Assembly: GCA_910588105.1 (NCBI GenBank)
Contig: CAJUQD010000002.1
Location: forward strand, 30,509-94,508
From: an uncultured Oscillospiraceae bacterium
GTDB lineage: Bacteria; Bacillota; Clostridia; Oscillospirales; Oscillospiraceae
Length of the DNA: 64,000 bases
Direction: 5' to 3'
Within the stretch, counting starts at the first letter, position 1. Each line of letters starts with the position of its first letter. The position numbers were made by a program, and so were the translations under genes. Shown piece by piece: positions 48,500 to 55,385 of this stretch. A model generated the notes under the pieces. That model saw only the letters and a list, made by a program, of their open reading frames with translations, was not told the DNA's origin and did no database searches.

Positions 48500-48784
48500 A
48501 TGGGAAAAACCATGAAGCTGACCATCCGCCTGTCCCCGGAGGACATGGCGCTTTTGAAATCCCGCACCGCCAAAACCCGGCTGTCCCAGTCCGGCTATCT
48601 GCGGATGCTGATACGGGGCTATGTCCCCAAAGCCTACCCGCCGGAGCTCTATTTTGAAGTCCTTCAGAAATTGAACCGGGCCAGCGGCACAGTGACCGAC
48701 CCGGTTATCTATCGGGAACTGCTGGGGGCATTGCACACGCTCCAGGAGGCCGTGACCGTCCCGGAGAAAATTGGGGACATCTGA
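48500..48784 (+). CDS. MobC-like relaxosome accessory protein
   Basis: 94 aa from the ATG at 48500 (MGKTMKLTIRLSPEDMALLK), preceded by GGAAGGAGGGAACCA. The N-terminal ribbon-helix-helix pattern and the continuation TRLSQSGYLRMLIRGYVPKA are typical of MobC/mobilisation proteins that help a relaxase at oriT. Its stop overlaps the relaxase start by one base (TGATGG). Confidence 0.88.
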   Translation: MGKTMKLTIRLSPEDMALLKSRTAKTRLSQSGYLRMLIRGYVPKAYPPELYFEVLQKLNRASGTVTDPVIYRELLGALHTLQEAVTVPEKIGDI

Positions 48785-50115
48785 TGGCGACCACGGCGAT
48801 TTGGAAGGTCAAGGGAAATTTGGGCCAGGTGGTGAACTACGCCGCCAACCCGGACAAGACCACGCTCACCGTTGAGGATTTACAAGGGCTGCGGGACGTG
48901 ATGGATTACGCCACCCAGGACTACAAAACCGAAGAACAGCGGTATGTCAGCGGCGTGAACTGCGCCCCGGAAATCGCCAGGGAGCAAATGATGATGGTGA
49001 AGCGGCAGTTTGGGAAAGAGGGCGGCATTATCGCCTTTCATGGCTATCAGTCCTTCGCCCCTGGGGAGGTCACGCCGGAACAGGCCCATGAAATCGGGGT
49101 GGAACTGGCCCATCGGTTGTGGGGGGACAGGTTTCAAGTGGTGGTTGCCACCCACCTGGACAGGGAACATATCCATAACCATTTTGTGCTGAACTCCGTT
49201 TCATTCGTGGACGGCAAGAAATACAACGATTGTAAAGCCAGCTATGCCCTCATGCGACAGACCTCCGACCAGCTTTGCCGGGAGCATGGCCTGTCCGTCA
49301 TTGAGGAGCCGGAGCAGGGCCGTACCATGAGCTATGACACCTGGGAGGCCCAGCAGAAAGGCAAACCCACATGGTATGGGCAGATGCGCCGGGACGTGGA
49401 CGCCTGCATTGCCCGCTCTTTCCTGTTTGAGCACTTTTTGAGCAATTTGAAAAAGCAGGGTTATGCGGTAAAGCTGGGGAAATATATCGCCGTCCGGCCT
49501 CCGGGGAAGGAGCGGTTTGTCCGGCTGAAAACCCTGGGGGATGATTACACCGAAGATGCAATTCGGCAACGTATTCGGGCACATGAGCAACCGCCCCGCC
49601 GCCCCGCGCCCAGGCCGGCGCCGAAGCGAAGCTATAAAATCCAGCACAAACCCAGGAAATTGACAGGTTTCCGGGCTCTGTACTTCCATTACCTATATCT
49701 GTTGGGTAGGCTGAAAAAGCCCACGGCCTCGCCCCGGCGCAGACGCTACATGACGGATGAGATCATCAAATTTGACCGCTATGTGGAACAGGCGAAGCTG
49801 CTGATGAAATACCGCATTGACACTTGGGAGCAGCTCTCCATGCTGGAAGAAGCGGTGCAAGGCGAGCTTAATGCCCTTTGCGGCCAGCGGAAAGGGCTTT
49901 ACGCCGCCAGGAGGAAGAACCCAACGGATGTAGACCTCTCCCCCGCTATCCTATCTATCAATCAATCTATCAAAATCCTGCGGCGGGAGTTGAAGGTATG
50001 CGGGCGGATCGAGGCTGACGGCCCCGCCATCCGCCAAAAGCTGGCCGAACCGCCACCCACGCCGACAAAGGTGAAAACAACGTTGAAACAACGCCCCCGG
50101 AAATGGCAGCGTTGA
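48784..50115 (+). CDS. MobA/VirD2-type relaxase
   Basis: 443 aa. The relaxase domain holds the metal-binding HUH-like cluster HLDREHIHNHFVLN (His124, His129, His131, His133), with an upstream candidate Tyr in QVVNYAANPDK. FHGYQSFAPGEVTPEQAHEI and KYNDCKASYALMRQTSD are typical of the MOB_P family of clostridial elements. It nicks oriT and leads the strand in conjugative transfer. No type IV secretion genes occur here, so the element must borrow a helper's apparatus. The C-terminal third is basic and helical. Confidence 0.92.
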   Translation: MATTAIWKVKGNLGQVVNYAANPDKTTLTVEDLQGLRDVMDYATQDYKTEEQRYVSGVNCAPEIAREQMMMVKRQFGKEGGIIAFHGYQSFAPGEVTPEQAHEIGVELAHRLWGDRFQVVVATHLDREHIHNHFVLNSVSFVDGKKYNDCKASYALMRQTSDQLCREHGLSVIEEPEQGRTMSYDTWEAQQKGKPTWYGQMRRDVDACIARSFLFEHFLSNLKKQGYAVKLGKYIAVRPPGKERFVRLKTLGDDYTEDAIRQRIRAHEQPPRRPAPRPAPKRSYKIQHKPRKLTGFRALYFHYLYLLGRLKKPTASPRRRRYMTDEIIKFDRYVEQAKLLMKYRIDTWEQLSMLEEAVQGELNALCGQRKGLYAARRKNPTDVDLSPAILSINQSIKILRRELKVCGRIEADGPAIRQKLAEPPPTPTKVKTTLKQRPRKWQR

Positions 50116-50558
50116 CCAGCGTTTGCCTCCGTAGGAGCGTACTCCGCCGCCCAGCCCCCGTCAAGGCTGAAATGCACCGGCCCGCCCCCTGCGGGGGCGG
50201 GCCGGGCCTTGACCGGGACTGTTCGGCGGAGTGGGGGTGGGTAAGGGCAAACGCTGGGAGTGCCGGGCACAGCCCGGCACTCTTGATTTTGGGGAAGTTA
50301 CACGTCGGAAAGGCCGCCGTTTTTGTGTCTCATCGTGAGATTTATTTTGTCGAAACTTGCCCCAAATCGAGGTAAGTTGTTGAAATATAATCATTTCAGA
50401 ACATTTACGATAGCTCAAGCAGAAGCAAATTTGTTATTGCCACGTTTAACATGGTTCCATATTTATAAAACCGTGCTATAATTTTTCAAAAATCTTTGTT
50501 GCCCTGCGTGGTTTTCTCGGCTGAAACCGTAGTATATAAGTGAAAGGAGATGGCGCCT
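50116..50558 (+). other. Gap after the relaxase gene: terminator and sigma-gene promoter
   Basis: A GC-rich hairpin CCGGCCCGCCCCC / GGGGGCGGGCCGG (50177-50205) follows the relaxase and is probably its terminator. TCTCATCGTGAGA near 50328 resembles hairpins at 38114 and 52716. Toward the right the sequence becomes AT-rich. An extended -10 TGC-TATAAT (50477-50482) probably starts the sigma-factor transcript. No further gene is seen. Confidence 0.6.
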
Positions 50559-51119
50559 ATGATTGACGATAAAAGCATAATCGAGCTGCTTTCTGACCGT
50601 TCAGAAAAGGGCCTTGCGGAGCTGGACGTAAAATACGGAAAGCTATGTCATAAGCTCTCGCGCAACATTTTGAATAACCGCCAGGACGCAGAAGAATGTG
50701 TGAATGACGCATACCTGGGTGTGTGGAACGCAATTCCCCCGGCAAAACCTAATCCCCTGCGAGCGTATGTTTGCAAAGTCGTGCGTAATATTTCATTGAA
50801 GCTCTACTACAAAAACGAAGCAGAGAAACGGAACAGTGTATATGATATTGCAATACAGGAGCTTGAGGATTATTTGCCCGCGCCGAATACCGTTGAAGGA
50901 GAAATAGAAACAAGAGAGTTAGCCCGCATTATCGAAAATTTTTTAGACACCTTAAGCGACGAAAATTTTGTGATTTTTCTGCGCCGCTATTGGTTTTCCG
51001 ACACATACGCAGAAATTGCAGAGCGGACAGGTGTTCCTGAAAAGAGCATCTCTATGCGGCTTGTCCGTATTCGAAAGCAGTTGAAACAACATCTGATTGA
51101 AAGAGAGGTTTATGTATGA
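50559..51119 (+). CDS. ECF-like RNA polymerase sigma factor
   Basis: 186 aa from the ATG at 50559, eight bases after AAAGGAG; an ATG nine bases earlier lies too close. Region 2 reads DVKYGKLCHKLSRNILNNRQ then DAEECVNDAYLGVWNAIPPA. Region 4 reads FLRRYWFSDTYAEIAERTGV then PEKSISMRLVRIRKQLKQHL, a clear sigma-70 family pair without region 3. It overlaps the next gene by four bases, as expected for a sigma/anti-sigma pair. Confidence 0.9.
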   Translation: MIDDKSIIELLSDRSEKGLAELDVKYGKLCHKLSRNILNNRQDAEECVNDAYLGVWNAIPPAKPNPLRAYVCKVVRNISLKLYYKNEAEKRNSVYDIAIQELEDYLPAPNTVEGEIETRELARIIENFLDTLSDENFVIFLRRYWFSDTYAEIAERTGVPEKSISMRLVRIRKQLKQHLIEREVYV

Positions 51120-52078
51120 GCACAAAAAGGTTTTCGGAAGCTATGGGCGAAATTGATGATCGGTACATCGAAAAAGCCATAGCCTATCAGGCAAAAAAAT
51201 CATCTGCGTCCTATCCTAAACGCTGGCTACTTCCTCTTGTGGCCGCCATCATGACCGTTCTCTTAATTGGCACGGCAGTGGCCGCCGTTGTCATATACGG
51301 CGACTTGTGGCGTCAAAAGCCCTCAAATGACCCGGTCGAGTCTGTGCGCTCCGCGCTTGAAAATCAAGTTGGAAAAGACTACACCATCAAGATTGAAGTC
51401 AATAGCGTCGAGGTTGACGAGGCAGAAACCGAGCGTGTTGTCGAGCGGTTTATCAAGGGCATCATCGCTGAGCGGCGCGGTTGGAGTGACGAATATTTGG
51501 CCGAGCATTTCCTTGTTGTGAAGGCCGTTTACTACGCCGAGTATGACCACGCGCAAACGACAAGGAGCGACGGCGAGGTCACGATGTATTTCTATTTGAC
51601 ACAGGATGTGGACAGCGGAAAATGGACGATTGTTGACAACTCCGGCAATGTGAACTGGTCAGAAAACAGCTCCATGGGCGAGAGCGTCAACCCGGCTATT
51701 GCGAGCAACAATCCGGCTGACGAGAGCACAGAAGAACAGCTATTCTCCTATCTGTCAGAATTGTTCACCGAAGCATATTCTCCCTATTATGATGGCCTGC
51801 GCTATGAAATGAATGACTATAAGGAAACAGCTGACGGAACCGAGGTCACTGCAACCTTCCTTTGGACGATGTACCATCTCGGCAAAGGATGGGACGTTGG
51901 GACGGATGAAGGTGTCGATCAGCAGGTGAGCTGGAAGCTCCAAGCTACGGTCACAGCCCATGAAGATGGCACGCTTGATTTTGAAACGATTTCCGTTTTT
52001 TCTAACAGTAGTCCTGTTGGCCCCGCAAGCTACGACATTCCCATTGAAGAAGAATTTCCAACGCAACTTGCGGATTAA
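51116..52078 (+). CDS. Membrane-anchored anti-sigma-like protein
   Basis: 320 aa. The N-terminal 35 cytoplasmic residues (FSEAMGEIDDRYIEKAIAYQ) are followed by one transmembrane helix (about 38-62, WLLPLVAAIMTVLLIGTAVA). A large extracellular part then follows, with two similar segments (RSALENQVGKDYTIK and LFTEAYSPYYDGLRYE onward). It is probably the membrane regulator of the sigma factor whose gene it overlaps. The extracellular ligand is unknown. Confidence 0.8.
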   Translation: MSTKRFSEAMGEIDDRYIEKAIAYQAKKSSASYPKRWLLPLVAAIMTVLLIGTAVAAVVIYGDLWRQKPSNDPVESVRSALENQVGKDYTIKIEVNSVEVDEAETERVVERFIKGIIAERRGWSDEYLAEHFLVVKAVYYAEYDHAQTTRSDGEVTMYFYLTQDVDSGKWTIVDNSGNVNWSENSSMGESVNPAIASNNPADESTEEQLFSYLSELFTEAYSPYYDGLRYEMNDYKETADGTEVTATFLWTMYHLGKGWDVGTDEGVDQQVSWKLQATVTAHEDGTLDFETISVFSNSSPVGPASYDIPIEEEFPTQLAD

Positions 52079-52476
52079 AGCATTTCTGTCTATAAGGGCA
52101 ATCGAGAAATCGGTTGCCCTTTTCTTTACTATAAAGATGCTTTCACTGAAAATGACGAGCCTGAACACCTGGCTTAAAGAATTTAGTTCGGATTAGGATG
52201 TTCTATTGTACCTCAAATCGGGGTACGTTTCCCGACAAAATTTGCGTTGTTTCATTTGACATAGTATAATTATTATGGGGATGTTTACGGCTCATTCATT
52301 CGGCGCCCATTCAAAAAGCGGTTTTTACCCCCAAAACCGTACCAGAATCCATACCAGAATGGGCCCGAAAAGCAGCAAGACAGGATGGCACTCAAAAAGA
52401 GCACCATCCTGCCCGAACCGTTGAAATTACTGCATTTTTTCACATTGAATCTCGCTGTGTTTTCCGCTCTGAATCT
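52079..52476. other. Right end of element A without genes
   Basis: No credible gene. It contains a TATAAT at 52262, direct repeats TACCAGAAT at 52340 and 52352, and a hairpin CAGGATGG / CCATCCTG (52381-52411). The TACCAGAAT half-site is shared with the palindrome beside the decayed integrase. Confidence 0.5.
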
Positions 52477-52521
52477 ATGGCATTCAAGAGGTCAGCGGTT
52501 CGATCCCGCTTATCTCCACCA
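52477..52521 (+). other. Attachment site copy 2: junction of elements A and B
   Basis: The 45-base tRNA-Ala(GGC) 3' half, identical to copies 1 and 3. Only its right flank (to about 52710) resembles the right flank of copy 1. Its left flank is unrelated, so it joins the right end of one element to the left end of another. Confidence 0.88.
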
Positions 52522-52710
52522 TCGGGAACCGAAAAAGGCTCGTTTTGATTATTCATCAAAACGAGCCTTTTTTGTTCCCAGCATTCAGATTGATATGTCC
52601 CATGAGTGCCATTTATTCACTTCACTTTCCCATAGCAAGCATCACAGCCTAATATCTCAAGCGCGATGTAAACCATCGCGCTTTTTTCACGCTCAAAAGG
52701 AGGGTTCACT
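52522..52710 (+). repeat. Element left-end repeat, copy 2
   Basis: About 190 bases nearly matching 37396-37585: the same two terminators, the same CATTCAGATTGATATGTCCC block and the same AAAGGAGGGT ribosome site. The repA gene that follows in copy 1 is deleted here, the sequence passing straight to TGCGTCTCACCATGAGACGC (52713-52732). Confidence 0.85.
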
Positions 52711-52745
52711 ATTGCGTCTCACCATGAGACGCAATTTTTAGCAAA

Positions 52746-52948
52746 AATATCTAGGCGATTGCGAAACTCCAAGAGCAGGAAACTGAAATTTGTTCAGCAA
52801 ATACGACAAAGTGTGTAAATTCAGGAACAAATCGACATCAAGCTTTCCTGCATCGCCACAGCAAGTGGAGGAAACGGCAAAATTTTCGAGCTCGTAAAGC
52901 GTTGATATTACTGTTTTTTTCGAGTTTCGCAATCGGCTAAAAAATATC
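52746..52948. repeat. Inverted-repeat-bounded 0.2-kb segment
   Basis: CGATTGCGAAACTC (52756-52769) and its exact complement GAGTTTCGCAATCG (52922-52935), with AT-rich outer flanks, bound a segment with no convincing gene. It could be a small non-autonomous mobile element or a folded control region upstream of the parB-like fragment. Confidence 0.55.
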
Positions 52949-52965
52949 AAACAGGAGGTTATTCA

Positions 52966-53115
52966 ATGGCAAAAGACAACAGCAAAGACCTTCTCCAGCC
53001 CCAGCAAATTCCGTTGGCAAAAAACCACAATCTGCCCGGCGTGTTCGTCGGCAAGCAGCCGGACAAAAGTTACGGCGGTCTCGTCACCAGCATCCAGGCA
53101 AGCGGCATGAAGGAA
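52966..53115 (+). pseudogene. N-terminal fragment of a ParB-like protein
   Basis: About 50 residues: MAKDNSKDLLQPQQIPLAKN then HNLPGVFVGKQPDKSYGGLV and TSIQASGMKE, the start of a ParB/Spo0J-type nuclease-domain protein of clostridial elements. After that the frame leaves the family. AACAGGAGGTTATTCA precedes the ATG. From 53116 to 53427 nothing further is recognised. Confidence 0.75.
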
Positions 53116-53427
53116 AACATCCCAATTATCCTCCCGGCTTTTTACGCAAGAGATCCCAATCTCTGGACGATACTTGGGTTCCACTCAGCGGAATGCCCCA
53201 AGACGACTTTATGCTATCGAGTGGTTTGGACATGCATTCTCCGACCTGTTTAAGCATATCTTGGGAGTGCGTAGAAGTATTAAATTGCATTGAAAGGGGC
53301 AACATTTTGATGGAAGGGCAGAGAATGTGGAATAGTTTGACTGACTTTTCCGATAGAAATATAGAAAAGTTAAGCGTTCCCCATACTGGATGCAATAAAA
53401 TTTTTATCTTGAAAACTCAAAAAAGTG

Positions 53428-53456
53428 TTGACAATTGGGGATTTATATGCTAAAAT
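53428..53456 (+). promoter_or_regulatory. Strong promoter of the membrane protein/HExxH region
   Basis: Perfect TTGACA (53428-53433), 17-base spacer, TAAAAT (53451-53456). Confidence 0.85.
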
Positions 53457-53596
53457 AAGCCAACGCGTTCCAAAAAATGCGTTTTGTAAGCAAAGACAGC
53501 GGGACGCGGATTTTTTTGGAAATGACATTTCGCGGGTTAAAGCACTAAAGTCTCATTGTGATTTTCCCAATTGGCGACAAAGGGAGAGGCCGTTTT

Positions 53597-53794
53597 ATGG
53601 ATTATTATAAGTTTGACCAGTTTCAAGCAGATCAAGTCGCTATAGCCAATTGGGCTTCTGAAGTCGCAAAAAACAAGCCGCATTCTGAGCGGCGCGATTC
53701 TGATGAGTCATACTGTATAAACAGCGAAGTAACGCGTAAGCGGCAGTCGGATATTTTCTTCAAAAATCATAGGCTCAGACGGCGGCAGCACTAA
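53597..53794 (+). CDS. Small hypothetical protein in the leader of the HExxH operon
   Basis: 65 aa (MDYYKFDQFQADQVAIANWA...), hydrophilic, basic at the end (VTRKRQSDIFFKNHRLRRRQ). AGGGAGAGG lies eight bases before the ATG. It is transcribed from the strong promoter at 53428 and followed by a terminator, after which the two-gene operon begins. It could be a leader peptide or a small regulator of that operon. No family is recognised. Confidence 0.55.
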   Translation: MDYYKFDQFQADQVAIANWASEVAKNKPHSERRDSDESYCINSEVTRKRQSDIFFKNHRLRRRQH

Positions 53795-53813
53795 CTAGTA
53801 TTGGTTCTTAATG

Positions 53814-53853
53814 AAAACAGGCCATTGCATCATGCTTATGGCCTGTTTTTTAT
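53814..53853 (+). terminator. Terminator or attenuator before the membrane protein gene
   Basis: AAAACAGGCCAT / ATGGCCTGTTTT arms with a TGCATCATGCTT loop and T6 tail. It lies between the promoter plus small gene and the two-gene operon. No other clear promoter lies between it and 53892, so the operon may depend on read-through. Confidence 0.85.
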
Positions 53854-53891
53854 GTAGTTTTCGACCCAAGAAATAGAGGCGGCGATGTCAA

Positions 53892-55379
53892 GTGGCAAAG
53901 AGAACTAAAATCCGCGACTGTATTATACTAGGTATACTTGCTTTTCTATTGTTTGTTTCGATATTTGACTTACTTGATATTGTGCCGCCCAAATTTCTGA
54001 TTGGGGTAGAGTCTCTAAAAGTTCTATTCAAAGAGTTCTTGGATCGGACACTTGGCACTCACGATCCAGTATGTAAATGGCTAAGGAGTGTATACCAAAA
54101 GCTCTCTGATCCGGAAGGACTGCGATTCACAATTACCGCAACGGGAGTTCTTACTTTTGCCCTATCCTATATTAATTCAGCCCGTGCGCATCGGGTCAAA
54201 GGTATTTTGATTGGAAAGGTAATCCAGACATTTTATCCGATGTACGGCAAAATCTTTATATTCCACGGAGTTTTTGTAGCATTTGGCATATATAGCTGTG
54301 CTACTAAAGTTCGACTGGCAGGTTTTTTGTGTGCCATTGGCGTTTCTATTTGCATGATATATGCGATACGCATGATGATTAAAACTGCATTCGATGGCAC
54401 TCATAGCGAACAGCTAATCAAAAAGTACATAACGTTGGTAAAAACCAATAAATTGGGGAAAGAAAAGAATAAGAGCATTTATGCGATGGCTCAATACATT
54501 GGAGAGCAATTCTCTATTGAAGGTTGGCAGTATGAATCTGACCACTCACGAAGGGATGACATAAAAGAGTTGCTGAATCTTCTGGAAATTGCCATACCAG
54601 AAAAGGCAAAGGCGCAGAGTGAAATTGGAATGCTCAGCGATTTTGAACTCCTGTTTGCGCCAGAAGGTTCTTCTGCCAATCCCCAGTATGTGCTTTATTC
54701 CATACCAGCAGTAAAAGAACAGGTGAATAGTTTTTTAGAAGCTGTGAGGATTTGTGGCCACATGTGGAAAAGCATGCTGGACGTATTAACTGACTGGCAA
54801 ATAAAGGCTAAACTTTCCTATTTGGTGTTATGTGAAGTAGAGTCAGGGTCAGATCAAAAACGGAGTCCGTGTACGACTGCATTGTGCTGTGGACTGCTGT
54901 TTTACCTTAATGAATCTGCATTCCCCAATCCCAATCAAGCGCGGAACGTGCAAAAAAGTCAGACAGTAAATACCTGCCAGGGCGGCTTTACACATTATAC
55001 ATATTTTCTTCAACACATCAGGCAGCTGAGCGAAACGGTTGTCGGTCAGTTGCAATCTGCGGAGCAGCGATATCGAGTTCAACTTGCCTGTAAAGATATT
55101 GGCATCACCAGGCTGTGCTTGCTGGCATTGGAGCAAGCGGCTACCATTAGGCAAGTAGACTATGAGGGAATGTGCATAGTTGTACAGGAAACAATGCGTT
55201 TTCGACCTGGAGTTGGGTTGAATGAGCAGACGCTCTGTCGATACCTTTGCTTTGCTCAAATAATTGCATTGCTGAGTAATTACAAAAGCGATCGTCTTAC
55301 AATGTTGCGTAATGTGCCGCTTGTCGTTCAGACGGTCCAGAATTGGTTGAGCAAGAAACCTAAAAAGCAGAAAGGTTGA
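53892..55379 (+). CDS. Four-helix membrane protein of unknown function, HExxH operon
   Basis: 495 aa from a GTG at 53892, nine bases after GAGGCGG. Four hydrophobic helices lie in the first 170 residues (about 8-30, 78-96, 121-140 and 143-165). About 325 mainly helical, presumably cytoplasmic residues follow, with several cysteines (CEVESGSDQKRSPCTTALCC) and a basic end KKPKKQKG. I recognise no family. It is followed after six bases by the HExxH gene, so the two are almost certainly co-expressed and probably interact. AT-rich codon use, unlike the chromosome, indicates acquired cargo. Confidence 0.7.
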   Translation: MAKRTKIRDCIILGILAFLLFVSIFDLLDIVPPKFLIGVESLKVLFKEFLDRTLGTHDPVCKWLRSVYQKLSDPEGLRFTITATGVLTFALSYINSARAHRVKGILIGKVIQTFYPMYGKIFIFHGVFVAFGIYSCATKVRLAGFLCAIGVSICMIYAIRMMIKTAFDGTHSEQLIKKYITLVKTNKLGKEKNKSIYAMAQYIGEQFSIEGWQYESDHSRRDDIKELLNLLEIAIPEKAKAQSEIGMLSDFELLFAPEGSSANPQYVLYSIPAVKEQVNSFLEAVRICGHMWKSMLDVLTDWQIKAKLSYLVLCEVESGSDQKRSPCTTALCCGLLFYLNESAFPNPNQARNVQKSQTVNTCQGGFTHYTYFLQHIRQLSETVVGQLQSAEQRYRVQLACKDIGITRLCLLALEQAATIRQVDYEGMCIVVQETMRFRPGVGLNEQTLCRYLCFAQIIALLSNYKSDRLTMLRNVPLVVQTVQNWLSKKPKKQKG

Positions 55380-55385
55380 TGCTGA

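Noticed and set aside
52738..52950. 70-codon minus frame inside the inverted-repeat segment
   Set aside because: It coincides with the inverted-repeat-bounded DNA and lacks a ribosome site; more likely non-coding.
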